Of a DNA stretch of 64,000 nucleotides, positions 34,371 to 43,329 are shown one piece after another. Each line of letters opens with the position of its first letter. Positions within the stretch are counted from its first letter, which is position 1. The stretch spans positions 806,001 through 870,000 of the forward strand of contig NC_018719.1 of NCBI RefSeq assembly GCF_000303155.1, in the 5' to 3' direction. The position numbers were made by a program, and so were the translations under genes. The stretch comes from Candidatus Nitrososphaera gargensis Ga9.2. Its GTDB lineage: Archaea > Thermoproteota > Nitrososphaeria > Nitrososphaerales > Nitrososphaeraceae. The notes under the pieces were generated by a model. It worked only from the letters and a program-made list of their open reading frames with translations, ran no database searches and was not told where the DNA came from.

Positions 34371-35245
34371 TTCTCCATCCCGTTTATCTTTGCCAGAAAC
34401 GCGCAGATAGAAGTGTAGTCCTGCTCGGAAAAGCCGCTGTTGTTTGCCGCCCTAAAGATCTGCTGCGCAAGCGCAGTCTGGGGGAGCGTGATGCCGGCGG
34501 CCTGCGCGGTGCCGGTGGCAAGCTCCAAGTCCTTTAGCATATTCTTGAGGTGGAATGAAGGGGTAAAGTCGTTCTTTACCATCTTGGGTCCCTTCTTTTC
34601 AGAAAGGCCAGTCTTGAAGTAGGTCGAGTTCAGTATCTGGACAAATATCGCCGGGTCAATGCCGGAACCCTTGGCAAGTGTTATCCCCTCTGACACAGCG
34701 CTTGCAATCAGCGCGATGTTCAGGTTGAGCGCCAGCTTGATAGCGTTAGCAGACCCGTCCCTTTCGCCAATGTAAAAGGTCTTGCCCAACTTTTCAATAA
34801 CCGTCTTGGCTTTTTCAAACGCCTGTCTGCGGCCTGCTACCATCGGCACGAGATCGCCTGCCTCCGCGGCCGCCGGCCCTCCCATAACAGGCATGCCAAG
34901 CATCTCTATCCCTGCCCTGCGCAGCTCTCTGGCACAGTGCTCAGACTGCATGGGCGAGATCGTGCTTGCGTCTGCTACTATCAGATCGCGGTTGGTCGAT
35001 TCAATCACGCCGCCCTTGCCAAGGAGAACGTCTTTGACAGCATCAAAGTCGGTAACGACGGTTATGACAAGATCGCAATTGTCCGCAAGCTCTTTTGGGC
35101 TGGACGCTATACTGGCGCTTTTTGAAAAGCGCCTTGCCTTTTCGCTTGAGCGGTTGTACACCGACATCAAGTGACCTGTGCTGGCCAGACGGGTCGCAAT
35201 ACCAGAACCCATCAGCCCGAGACCCACCACTCCTACTTTCATCAT
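34367..35245 (-). CDS. Beta-hydroxyacid dehydrogenase family protein (NAD(P)-dependent)
   Basis: About 292 residues. The N-terminal Rossmann motif is KVGVVGLGLMGSGIA, the basic NR of VYNRSS suggests NADPH preference, the substrate loop is PVMGGPAAAEAGDL (a variant of the DAPVSGG motif) and the catalytic Lys is in AIKLALNL. Members include 3-hydroxyisobutyrate, tartronate semialdehyde and glyoxylate reductases; the substrate cannot be chosen here. I start at MMKVGVVG (35245) because the preceding eight residues precede the first strand without match. First gene of an operon with PAC2. Confidence 0.88.
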   Translation of the reverse strand: MMKVGVVGLGLMGSGIATRLASTGHLMSVYNRSSEKARRFSKSASIASSPKELADNCDLVITVVTDFDAVKDVLLGKGGVIESTNRDLIVADASTISPMQSEHCARELRRAGIEMLGMPVMGGPAAAEAGDLVPMVAGRRQAFEKAKTVIEKLGKTFYIGERDGSANAIKLALNLNIALIASAVSEGITLAKGSGIDPAIFVQILNSTYFKTGLSEKKGPKMVKNDFTPSFHLKNMLKDLELATGTAQAAGITLPQTALAQQIFRAANNSGFSEQDYTSICAFLAKINGMEK

Positions 35246-35350
35246 AGGTGCTCCCAATGCAGGCGACAATAAAAAACTATACTTTGGAAGGCACCCCCTC
35301 CCCTGCCGGTGCTCCCTGCTTTATTAGGCATGCCACTGACATGCGTCAAC

Positions 35351-36292
35351 ATGTCAGATCTTTGGTACAGCGGAGCGGCTACGCTTGAAGAAAAAAAGAG
35401 CAAGTCTATTATCCACCCATTTACGGTGAAGAGCTACAACGGCCTTGCAATAAACCCGTACCAGGGCTGCGGCCACCGCTGCGCCTACTGCTACGCCACG
35501 TATGAATGGTCGCCCGAGTTTTACGACAAGATCTACGCCAAGAGCAACGCCTCAGAGGTGCTTGATAGGCAGCTTGCAGAGTGGAAGTCAGACACAATAG
35601 AGCCGGTAATGGTGGCCTCTGCAACCGACGCATACCAGCCGGCAGAGCTCCGCTACGGGCTTACAAGAAGGTGCGTGAAGGTACTCCAGAAATACAACGT
35701 GCCCTACATTGTATTTACAAAGTCTGTGATAATCGAGCGCGACTTGGAGCTCCACCGGCAGTACAGGGACAACTGCTTTATCATTTGGTCGATCACCACC
35801 TGCAATGAAAAGATAAGGCGGGTGGTCGAGCCCGGGACTCCACCTGCAAGCAAGATGTTTCAGGTCATGAAAAAGTTCACCGATGCCGGGGTATGCTGCG
35901 GGGTCTACGTTGACCCCATAATCCCGCTTGTCACGGACAGCGACGAGGATCTTGAGGCAGTGGTCAGGAGCTGCAAAGAGGCCGGCCTGCGCTACGTCTT
36001 TGGTGCGCTGATGCGCCTTAGGACGGATATCTGGGAGCGCATGAAGCTCGTCCTGCGGCTGCTTGAAATCCCTGATGGTATCGAAAAGTACAAGCAGATA
36101 TACAATTTTGAAGAGCCGCTTGATGCCAACTATGTCGCGGCCAACAGGCGGTATGCGGAAAAGATCATTGGCAGCCTAGAGGATAGAATCAAGAGCTACG
36201 GGATGGAGTGTGGATTTCCAGATTATATGGGCCCGCGCAGGATAGACAGGTCGCACCTTGGCCAGACCACGCTGCACAGCTACCTAGTGTAA
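35351..36292 (+). CDS. Radical SAM protein, SPL-like
   Basis: About 313 residues. The iron-sulfur motif is CGHRCAYCYA (C-x3-C-x2-C), preceded by the typical INPYQGC. TDAYQPAE and the LTRRCVKVL helix and then VFTKS follow the SPL/Rv2578c-like radical SAM proteins, which include spore photoproduct lyase relatives. YVDPIIPLVTD is the central strand. Function in non-sporulating archaea is not established; DNA repair is one proposal. Start ATG 35351 (MSDLWYSG) is favoured over 35309, since the 35309 start begins with an unrelated hydrophobic run. Confidence 0.85.
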   Translation: MSDLWYSGAATLEEKKSKSIIHPFTVKSYNGLAINPYQGCGHRCAYCYATYEWSPEFYDKIYAKSNASEVLDRQLAEWKSDTIEPVMVASATDAYQPAELRYGLTRRCVKVLQKYNVPYIVFTKSVIIERDLELHRQYRDNCFIIWSITTCNEKIRRVVEPGTPPASKMFQVMKKFTDAGVCCGVYVDPIIPLVTDSDEDLEAVVRSCKEAGLRYVFGALMRLRTDIWERMKLVLRLLEIPDGIEKYKQIYNFEEPLDANYVAANRRYAEKIIGSLEDRIKSYGMECGFPDYMGPRRIDRSHLGQTTLHSYLV

Positions 36293-36327
36293 ACTAGAAA
36301 AATGCCCGTACGTATATCTGCATCTGT

Positions 36328-36465
36328 TCATCTGCGCCTGTAGGCTGCGAAAAATATCGCTTCGCAGTCGCAGTGCCCGTCTATCCTTACCTGCCTCCCG
36401 CACCTTGGGCAAATTGTAAGCGGTGCAGGAGATTCTTCCGCCTCCAAAAAGATGGCAGCAGACAT
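36328..36465 (-). CDS. 45-residue zinc-finger protein
   Basis: A small gene: ATG at 36465, TGA at 36328. The protein begins MSAAIFLEAEESPA and carries ICPRCGRQVRI followed by GHCDCEAIFF, giving C-x2-C and C-x-C metal ligands, and ends in AAYRRR. It is on the minus strand downstream of nothing obvious and convergent with the radical SAM gene. The four evenly placed Cys within a clean short frame argue for a real protein; similar micro zinc-fingers are common in this lineage. Confidence 0.6.
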   Translation of the reverse strand: MSAAIFLEAEESPAPLTICPRCGRQVRIDGHCDCEAIFFAAYRRR

Positions 36466-36640
36466 ATGTCATAATTAATGGCGGTACATATTAATAAGAA
36501 TTTAGCACATTTCAGAAATACTATGGTAATTTTAGTTACATTTTCATTTTTCAAAGAGCTTGTTATGAATATCGACATTGATATTGTAATTTTTGCAAGC
36601 ATTAGAACCATTAATACCATACCACTACTGATATCAGGCT

Positions 36641-37087
36641 GTGAGATATAGCAACCCGACCCCGACTGTAGATATCATACTTCAACAGGGTTCCAAGGTT
36701 TTGATGATAAGACGCAAGAAGGACCCATTCAAGGGACAGCTAGCCCTGCCCGGCGGCTTTGTCAACGAAGGCGAGACTGCCGAGGACGCCATGAAGCGGG
36801 AGGCTATGGAGGAGACGTCGCTTGAAGTTGAGCCGATCGACATCCTTGGAGTCTATTCAGACCCAAGACGCGATCCCCGCAAGCACATAATGAGCGTGGT
36901 CTTTGTCGGGATAATCATAGGTGGCTCTGGCAAGGCAGGCGACGACGCCGAGGGCATCGAATGGGTCGAGCTTGCAGACATTGAAAGGCAGCAGTTCGCG
37001 TTTGACCACATCACGATACTGCGCGACTACAAAAAGTGGAAGGCGTCTGGCGGGACCTTCTGGTCGACCAAGAGAAGAAATGAGTGA
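36641..37087 (+). CDS. Nudix hydrolase
   Basis: A 148-residue Nudix protein. The Nudix box GGFVNEGETAEDAMKREAMEETSLE matches Gx5Ex7REUxEExGU except for Ser in place of the last Gly-type position; it is preceded by GQLALP. KHIMSVVFVGII and the C-terminal FDHITILRDYKKW resemble ADP-ribose or nucleotide-sugar pyrophosphatases. GTG start at 36641. The stop codon TGA (37085-37087) is the first triplet of the TGAACTACTATCGG end of the adjoining TnpB element, so that insertion may have replaced the original stop. Confidence 0.88.
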   Translation: MRYSNPTPTVDIILQQGSKVLMIRRKKDPFKGQLALPGGFVNEGETAEDAMKREAMEETSLEVEPIDILGVYSDPRRDPRKHIMSVVFVGIIIGGSGKAGDDAEGIEWVELADIERQQFAFDHITILRDYKKWKASGGTFWSTKRRNE

Positions 37088-38379
37088 ACTACTATCGGAC
37101 AAGTCCGGTGGATGAATCGCCGTTATATCTTTAAAGAAACGTGGCGAGAAGTCCACCGGTCATAGATAGTCCGTGGATGAATCGCTGTAACATATTTTAG
37201 GTGGTACCGGTGAAATAGAAGCATACATACATACATGCTCAACTACAAGTTCCGCCTATATCCAACGAAAGAACAGGAGCTTGTACTGGAGCAGACTCTC
37301 GATGGCTGCAGGTGGGTGTACAACTACTTCTTCGACAAGAATATGTCAAAAGAGGATATGCAGTTTACTCTAGTTGAGTTGAAAGAGCAGCACCCTTGGC
37401 TTCGCAAATACTACCATTCCAAGATGCTTCAGATGGTAACACATCAGGTTGCAGCAGCTAGAAAGGCTTCCAAAGACAAGCTTCTTTCGTACAGAAAGAA
37501 TGAAGACTTCAACGCATTTACATACAACCAGTCTGGCTTTAAAATTGAAGAAGATGGAAAGCTCTACCTGTCAAAGATAGGCAGCATAAGGATTGTACTC
37601 CATAGAAAGCCGGTAAACGTCAAGCAGGTTACAATATGCAGGAAGAATTCAAAATGGTACGCAGTTGCGGCATGCCAGCTACTGCGCAGGATGTACTCAA
37701 CCTTAATCAAGTATAGAAAGCCTGTGGGTATAGATGTTGGAATTACCAAGTTCTGCCATGACTCCGACAACCACGTTGAAGACAATCCGCAGCTTCTCAC
37801 AAAGATGCTCAGGCCATTGAGAAAAGCTCACAGGAGGGTATCTAGAAGGCAGACAGGCAGCAGCAACCGGGAGAAAGCAAGACACATGCTTGCCAGATTG
37901 TACGAACGCATCCATAACAAGCGCCGTGACTTTCTACACAAGCTATCAGCGTACTATGCCAGCCGCTACGACCTGATATTCCTGGAAGGCCTGAAAGTAG
38001 CCAACCTCACAAGGAACCACCGGCTTGCACGCAAAATCCTGGACGCAAGCTGGTCTGCTTTTAAAAATATGCTGCAGTACAAGGCCAACCGCGTTGTTGA
38101 AGTAGAGCCAGCATATTCCTCGGTTGACTGCTCAAGGTGCGGCCATCCAGTACCAAAGTCACTTGTAGTACGTACGCATGTTTGTACAAAATGCAGAGCT
38201 GTGCTTGACAGAGAATACAACGCTACAATCAACATCCTCCAACGAGGGTTAGAATCGCTGATCATGTTGCTGTTACTACTACCGGTGGAACGCCGGGAAG
38301 TTACGCCTGTAGAGATTCAACATGAGTCTGTGAAGCAGGAAGAAGAAGAGGCTATCGGACAAGTCCGATAGTAGTTCAT
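37085..38379 (+). mobile_element. IS200/IS605-type TnpB-only element, copy B, with a compound left end
   Basis: Right end: palindrome at 38352-38371 followed by TAGTTCA, as in copy A. Left side: two left-end-like segments in tandem. The inner one (about 37141-37200, GGCGAGAAGTCCACCGG... then GTGGATGAATCGCT) matches copy A's left end. The outer one (37085-37125) starts TGAACTACTATCGGAC, an inverted match to the right-end terminus, and runs into GGTGGATGAATCGCC. The element therefore has inverted termini not normal for this group. No tnpA is present. Confidence 0.7.
37235..38371 (+). CDS. tnpB: TnpB family protein, copy B, RuvC-III Asp replaced by Glu
   Basis: A 378-residue TnpB with RuvC-I Asp in GIDVGIT, RuvC-II Glu in LIFLEGL and a zinc ribbon CSRCG...CTKC. 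The RuvC-III motif is LDREYNAT where copy A and the relic at 1416 have LDRDYNA: the Asp just before YNA, expected to hold the catalytic metal, is Glu (codon GAA at about 38213). Cleavage may be weakened or lost while RNA-guided binding stays possible. 326 bp (37592-37917) are identical to copy A (15187-15512), yet both flanks differ, showing recent gene conversion. The stop lies in the right-end hairpin. Confidence 0.87.
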   Translation: MLNYKFRLYPTKEQELVLEQTLDGCRWVYNYFFDKNMSKEDMQFTLVELKEQHPWLRKYYHSKMLQMVTHQVAAARKASKDKLLSYRKNEDFNAFTYNQSGFKIEEDGKLYLSKIGSIRIVLHRKPVNVKQVTICRKNSKWYAVAACQLLRRMYSTLIKYRKPVGIDVGITKFCHDSDNHVEDNPQLLTKMLRPLRKAHRRVSRRQTGSSNREKARHMLARLYERIHNKRRDFLHKLSAYYASRYDLIFLEGLKVANLTRNHRLARKILDASWSAFKNMLQYKANRVVEVEPAYSSVDCSRCGHPVPKSLVVRTHVCTKCRAVLDREYNATINILQRGLESLIMLLLLLPVERREVTPVEIQHESVKQEEEEAIGQVR

Positions 38380-38395
38380 AACCCTAGCTGTTGCA

Positions 38396-38779
38396 ATGGA
38401 AGGTAGTAATTTGCGCGCCGAGAAGGACATTAGGCTCAGGATAGACCTGCTGGAAGGCCAGTCAAGCTCTATCGCCAAGATGCTGGCCAAGGCCATCCGC
38501 GACCACAACGAAGCCGCATTCAAGGAATACTCCGAGCGCCTTGCAGCCAACCGCAGCAGGGTCGAAGAGCTACTGTGGGTCTTGGGAGAAAAGGCCGGCC
38601 AGAGCGTGCTCGACCTTCAGGTTGCCGCTGCTAGTAATAACAGCAGCCTGTCTGTCAAGGAGGTCATTGAAAAACTCAAGGCTGGCGAGCTAAAGATGGA
38701 TGATCTGTCGCCAGACGCACAGGCTATGGTCCGGAAAGGAGCGCTAGAGATGAAAAATAACAACGCCCACAAGGATTGA
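38396..38779 (+). CDS. Uncharacterised helical protein
   Basis: A 127-residue soluble, mostly helical protein (EKDIRLRIDLLEGQSSSIAKML, RLAANRSRVEELLWVLGEKA). No family recognised. A Ser/Asn-rich hinge (ASNNSSLS) precedes a C-terminal VKEVIEKLKAGELKMDDLSPDAQ segment. It begins 18 bp after the TnpB element and ends 97 bp before sufB, which has its own TATA box, so it is probably not part of the suf transcript. The element may have displaced its original promoter. Confidence 0.55.
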   Translation: MEGSNLRAEKDIRLRIDLLEGQSSSIAKMLAKAIRDHNEAAFKEYSERLAANRSRVEELLWVLGEKAGQSVLDLQVAAASNNSSLSVKEVIEKLKAGELKMDDLSPDAQAMVRKGALEMKNNNAHKD

Positions 38780-38837
38780 CTTTGCAGATTTCCGGGGTTA
38801 GCTTGTACAAATTCTCTGAGGCGTGCTCGCAAAATGC

Positions 38838-38853
38838 AAAATATATATAAAAC
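38838..38853 (+). promoter_or_regulatory. TATA box for the suf operon
   Basis: An AT-only stretch AAATATATATAAAAC at 38838-38852 lies 24-38 bp before the sufB ATG, the right distance for an archaeal TATA box on a leaderless or short-leader transcript. No clear operator repeat is seen around it. Confidence 0.6.
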
Positions 38854-38875
38854 ATAACAGCGTTATACCAAGCGT

Positions 38876-40279
38876 ATGACTGCAAAAGAAGACCTGAACA
38901 TGGATTATAGCAAGTATGACTTTAAGGATTCTACAGAGCTATACATATACCTCAGCAAGAAGGGGCTCTCTAGGGGCACGGTCGAAGAGATCAGCAGGCT
39001 GAAAGGCGAGCCGGACTGGATGAGGGATTTCAGGCTGAGATCGTACGAGGTCTTCATGAGCAAGCCTATGCCAAACTGGGGAGGCGACCTGAGCAAGATC
39101 GACTTTCAAAACATCTACTACTATGCCAAGGCTTCAGAGAAGAGCAGCAAGAGCTGGGAGGACGTCCCAGAGTCGGTGAGGAACACCTTTGAAAAGCTCG
39201 GCATACCAGAAGCAGAGCGTAAGTTCCTTGCAGGCGTTGGCGCTCAATACGAGTCAGAAGTCGTCTATCACAATTTGAGAGAAGACCTGCAAAAGCAGGG
39301 CGTAATTTTCGTCGACACCGACACGGCGGTCAAGGAGTATCCCGAGATCGTCAAAAAGCACTTTGGCAAGGTGATCCCGCCGGAGGACAACAAGTTTGCA
39401 GCGCTCAACAGCGCAGTGTGGTCTGGTGGCTCGTTCATTTACGTCCCACCAAACGTCAAGGTCGAGCTGCCGCTGCAGGCTTACTTTAGAATAAATGCGG
39501 AGAACATTGGCCAGTTTGAAAGGACGCTTATCATCGCAGACGAAGGCGCCGAAGTACACTATATCGAAGGCTGCACCGCGCCAGTCTATACAACAGAGTC
39601 ACTCCACTCTGCAGTCGTTGAACTGATCGCCAAGAAGGGCGCCAAGATCAGGTACACGACAATCCAGAACTGGAGCAAGGACGTCTACAACCTTGTCACA
39701 AAGAGGGCTTATGCTTATGAAAACGCTCGAGTCGAGTGGATCGACGGTAACCTCGGAAGCAAGCTGACAATGAAGTATCCGGGCGTCTACATGCTTGGCA
39801 AGGGCGCGCACGCCGAAGTCGTGTCAGTCGCATTTGCGGGCAAGGACCAGCACCAAGACGCAGGAGCAAAGGCAGTGCACCTTGCGCCAAACACCACTTC
39901 AAGGATCACGAGCAAGTCCGTGAGCAAGGACTCTGGCAGGACGACGTATAGGGGCCTACTGCATGTGGCAAAAGGCGCGACGGCTGTCAAGTCAAACGTC
40001 AGGTGCGATGCTCTGCTGCTGGACGAGCACTCTAGGACAGACACGTACCCATACATCGAGGTCAATGAGGACGACGCGACAATCACCCATGAAGCGACGG
40101 TGGGCAAGATAGGAGAAGACCAGATATTCTACCTGATGACCAGAGGATACTCAGAGTCTGATGCGCTGTCAATGATAGTGGGCGGGTTCATGGAGCCGTT
40201 CACAAAAGAGCTTCCGATGGAGTATGCAGTCGAGCTCAACAGGCTGGTCAAGCTCGAAATGGAAGGCTCGGTCGGTTAA
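38876..40279 (+). CDS. sufB: Fe-S cluster scaffold protein SufB
   Basis: A 467-residue SufB, scaffold subunit of the SufBCD complex where iron-sulfur clusters are built. Recognisable parts are the N-terminal [44 protein letters not shown] (in parts), [10 protein letters not shown] with a conserved Cys, and the C-terminal [20 protein letters not shown]. It is the first gene of the operon, followed by sufD after 33 bp. The ATPase SufC, which binds both SufB and SufD, is not in the window and must be elsewhere. Confidence 0.96.
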   Translation: MTAKEDLNMDYSKYDFKDSTELYIYLSKKGLSRGTVEEISRLKGEPDWMRDFRLRSYEVFMSKPMPNWGGDLSKIDFQNIYYYAKASEKSSKSWEDVPESVRNTFEKLGIPEAERKFLAGVGAQYESEVVYHNLREDLQKQGVIFVDTDTAVKEYPEIVKKHFGKVIPPEDNKFAALNSAVWSGGSFIYVPPNVKVELPLQAYFRINAENIGQFERTLIIADEGAEVHYIEGCTAPVYTTESLHSAVVELIAKKGAKIRYTTIQNWSKDVYNLVTKRAYAYENARVEWIDGNLGSKLTMKYPGVYMLGKGAHAEVVSVAFAGKDQHQDAGAKAVHLAPNTTSRITSKSVSKDSGRTTYRGLLHVAKGATAVKSNVRCDALLLDEHSRTDTYPYIEVNEDDATITHEATVGKIGEDQIFYLMTRGYSESDALSMIVGGFMEPFTKELPMEYAVELNRLVKLEMEGSVG

Positions 40280-40312
40280 GCCAGCCCTCGCAACTTTTCC
40301 AGTGATCCAATA

Positions 40313-41737
40313 ATGATGACCACTACTGCCCTATCCTCAATCAGCAACGGGTACATCGATTCGCTAGCGGACAAAGATCCCGGCTGGCTGGCAGCCATGC
40401 GAAGGCAGGCGTTCTCGCAGTACGAGTCGCTGCCGGCCGAGGTGTCGCCGCTCTATTCAAAGTATTCGGACGTCAATAAGATCAAGCCTGCAAGCGTGCA
40501 CTTTGCTGCACAAACGAGGCAGCAATCTGCGCTTGGTAAGGACCTCACAGACAGGCTGAAGGAGCTAGAGCAGGAGACGGGCGTGCTCCAGGTGGGACAG
40601 AAGATACACAGAGTGTTTGTCCGCGACAGCGTCGCCAAGCAGGACGTTATAGTGTCAGGCATAAAAGAAGCCCTGTCAAAGCATGGCGACCTGATCAAAT
40701 CGCGCATGGAAGCAAACCCGCTCAACTATCTGGAGGACAAGTTCTTGGCACTTGAAGCGTCAGCCTTCCAGTCAGGCATATTCATTTACATCCCAAGAAA
40801 CGTGGTTCTTGAAGATCCGATAAGAGTTATCACTTCGCTTGCAGACGACGGCACTTCTCTTGTATCAAGGAACATTGTAGTCGCAGACACTGGCTCTAAG
40901 GCAACCGTGGTGCAGGAACTCTATGCACCCGGCTCGTCGGGCAGGCAGGACGTCCAGCAGGGATATTTCGAGTTGGTAGAAACGCATGTGAGCCCAAACG
41001 CGCATCTTGAAATGGTTACCCTGCAGGCGATGGGTGCCGATACCGTCAACGTGTCAAACAGAAAGGCGTTTGTTGAAAGGGACGGCAAGATGTCCTGGTA
41101 CATTGGCATGTTCGGATCGCTCCTGTCACGCTACAAGACAGATAGCGTGATGAAGGGCCCTGGCGCATCCGCAGAAGATGTCGAGATCATTTTCGGGGTG
41201 GGCAACCAGTCGTTTGACGTGATGTCAAACCTCATACACCATGGGCAGCACTCGCGAGGAAGGGTGCTTGTCAAGTCGGTGCTCAAGGACACTTCAAAGT
41301 CGCTCTTCAAGGGTATGATCAAGATAGGCAAGGAAGGCAAGGGCACCGAGTCGTACTTGGCAGGTCATGCAATTCTGCTTGATAGGGGCGCAAAATCCGA
41401 CTCGATACCAGGCCTTGAAATTGAAACTAACGAGGTCAAGGCGACGCACTCAGCATCAGTCGCCCAGATAGACGAGAACCAGATTTACTACCTAATGACG
41501 AGGGGCCTGAGCAGGGAAGGCGCCAAGCGCGAGATCGTGTCGGGCTTTCTCGAGCCGCTGTCGCGCAAGATGGGTCCGACCATTAGGGCGTGGGTCAACT
41601 ACCTTATCGAGAACAAGTGGCAGGGCAGGCAGCTGATGCTCAGGACCGACGAGGCTATGGAGCAGATTCTGGAAGTTGAAAAGTCGCGCTACCGCGAAAC
41701 GCAGGATATTTTCGAAAAGCACTACAAGTACAGGTAG
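40313..41737 (+). CDS. sufD: Fe-S cluster assembly protein SufD
   Basis: A 474-residue SufD, partner of SufB. FQSGIFIYIPRNVVLEDPI, KATVVQELYAPG and the C-terminal RGLSREGAKREIVSGFLEPL correspond to the SufB/D beta-helix and C-terminal domain. It lacks the SufB-type GCTAP cysteine, as SufD should. ATG at 40313 or the second Met; SufB stop is 33 bp upstream. Its stop lies 8 bp before the Rieske gene, so the genes are tightly coupled. Confidence 0.95.
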   Translation: MMTTTALSSISNGYIDSLADKDPGWLAAMRRQAFSQYESLPAEVSPLYSKYSDVNKIKPASVHFAAQTRQQSALGKDLTDRLKELEQETGVLQVGQKIHRVFVRDSVAKQDVIVSGIKEALSKHGDLIKSRMEANPLNYLEDKFLALEASAFQSGIFIYIPRNVVLEDPIRVITSLADDGTSLVSRNIVVADTGSKATVVQELYAPGSSGRQDVQQGYFELVETHVSPNAHLEMVTLQAMGADTVNVSNRKAFVERDGKMSWYIGMFGSLLSRYKTDSVMKGPGASAEDVEIIFGVGNQSFDVMSNLIHHGQHSRGRVLVKSVLKDTSKSLFKGMIKIGKEGKGTESYLAGHAILLDRGAKSDSIPGLEIETNEVKATHSASVAQIDENQIYYLMTRGLSREGAKREIVSGFLEPLSRKMGPTIRAWVNYLIENKWQGRQLMLRTDEAMEQILEVEKSRYRETQDIFEKHYKYR

Positions 41738-41745
41738 CATAGGCC

Positions 41746-42075
41746 ATGCCAGAAGAAGGAGAAAAATGGATCAAGGTATGTGATGACAAGGCGCTCAAGA
41801 ACGGCGACATGCTTGACTTTGATCACGGCGACAAAAAGATCCTACTGGCAAGGGCCGGTGGCAAGGTGTTTGCCACCGACAGGATATGCACGCACGCCTA
41901 TGCAGACCTGTCGATGGGCGTCATGAACGAGGAAGAAAAAACTGTTACCTGCCCGTTACACCTGTCTGCGTTCAAACTGGACAGCGGCGTCCCACAGAAC
42001 CTGCCTGCAGAAGAGCCGCTTAAAACTTACAAGGTTAAAATACAGGATAACGCAATTTACATTCAGTTAGGATAG
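41746..42075 (+). CDS. Rieske-type [2Fe-2S] ferredoxin
   Basis: A 109-residue soluble Rieske protein. The cluster ligands are in ICTHAYADLSMG (C-x-H) and CPLHLSAF (C-x2-H), the two boxes of Rieske and Rieske-type ferredoxins. There is no membrane helix. It sits between sufD and sufS with 8 and 9 bp gaps, so it is co-expressed with cluster assembly; an electron-donating role for sulfane reduction is possible but not shown. The Rieske fold is secure, the role is inference. Confidence 0.9.
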   Translation: MPEEGEKWIKVCDDKALKNGDMLDFDHGDKKILLARAGGKVFATDRICTHAYADLSMGVMNEEEKTVTCPLHLSAFKLDSGVPQNLPAEEPLKTYKVKIQDNAIYIQLG

Positions 42076-42084
42076 CCATAGATT

Positions 42085-43329
42085 ATGCAAAAGAGTGCTC
42101 TTAACATCGAGAAAATAAGAGCGGATTTCCCGATCCTCAACCGCAAGGTGAGCGGAGGCAAGCCCCTTGTCTACCTTGACAATGCCGCGACCACTCAAAA
42201 GCCCCTTACAGTCATTGACGCTATCCACGACTACTACATGAACTACAACTCTAACATCCACCGCGCAGTGCACCAGCTTGCAGAAGAGGCCACGCTTGCT
42301 TTTGAAAAGACGAGGGAAAAGGTAGCGAAATTCATCAACGCCAAGTCGACGGAGGAGATCATTTTCACCCGCAACGCTACCGAGGCGCTCAACCTTGTCG
42401 CCTACTCATGGGGCCGGGCAAACGTGAAAAAGGACGACAAGATCGTCATCACGGAAATAGAGCACCACAGCAACATCGTGCCTTGGCAGATCCTGACTTC
42501 AGAAAAAGGAGCCAAGTTAGAGTACATTGGGGTCGACGACAACGGCTACCTAAAGATGCACGAATACAAGAGCCACCTTGACAGCAACAAGGTCAAGCTG
42601 GTGTCGGTGACGCACATGTCAAACGTGCTTGGCACGATCGTACCGGTAAAAGATATTATCAAGATGTCTCATGAAAAAGGGATACCTGTCCTTATCGACG
42701 GGGCGCAGTCAGTCCCGCATATGACAGTGGATGTCCAAAAGATGGACTGCGACTTTATGGCATTTTCTGCTCACAAGATGCTGGGCCCGACAGGGGTAGG
42801 TGTACTTTATGTCAAGAAGGAGATCCTTGAGAAGATGCCTCCATTCATGGGCGGAGGCGACATGATAAAGGAAGTCCACAAGTACGAGACGAGGTACAAC
42901 GACCTCCCGTACAAGTTCGAGGGCGGAACACCAAACATCGCTGACGTAATTGGCTTTGCGGCCGCGATCGACTACCTGAACAACCTAGGAATGGACAGGG
43001 TCAGGGAGCACGAAATCGAGCTTACCAAATACGCGATTGACAGGATCTCTGGGGTAAAAGGCGTGACGCTCTATGGGCCCCGCAACACAAACGATAGAGG
43101 CGGCGTGGTATCGTTCAACATTGGCGACATTCACCCGCACGACCTTGCGACGATAATGAACGACCATGGAGTCGCAATCAGGTCCGGTCACCACTGCGCG
43201 CAGGTGCTCATGGAGAGGCTGGACGTATCAGCGACTTCTAGGGCAAGTTTTTATATCTACAATACAAAAGAAGAGATCGACACTTTCATTGGCGCGCTCG
43301 ATGAAGCAAGGAGGCTATTCAAGATTTGA
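42085..43329 (+). CDS. sufS: Cysteine desulfurase SufS
   Basis: A 414-residue PLP enzyme that takes sulfur from cysteine. The PLP Lys is in FSAHKMLGPTGVGVLY, the PLP-contact His in EIEHHSNIVPW, and the persulfide Cys in RSGHHCAQVLMERL. Group II (SufS-like) features include FIGGGDMI-type loop MGGGDMI. The stop overlaps the TTG start of sufU, so sulfur can be passed from SufS to SufU directly. Fifth-position context: sufB, sufD, Rieske, sufS, sufU. Confidence 0.95.
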   Translation: MQKSALNIEKIRADFPILNRKVSGGKPLVYLDNAATTQKPLTVIDAIHDYYMNYNSNIHRAVHQLAEEATLAFEKTREKVAKFINAKSTEEIIFTRNATEALNLVAYSWGRANVKKDDKIVITEIEHHSNIVPWQILTSEKGAKLEYIGVDDNGYLKMHEYKSHLDSNKVKLVSVTHMSNVLGTIVPVKDIIKMSHEKGIPVLIDGAQSVPHMTVDVQKMDCDFMAFSAHKMLGPTGVGVLYVKKEILEKMPPFMGGGDMIKEVHKYETRYNDLPYKFEGGTPNIADVIGFAAAIDYLNNLGMDRVREHEIELTKYAIDRISGVKGVTLYGPRNTNDRGGVVSFNIGDIHPHDLATIMNDHGVAIRSGHHCAQVLMERLDVSATSRASFYIYNTKEEIDTFIGALDEARRLFKI

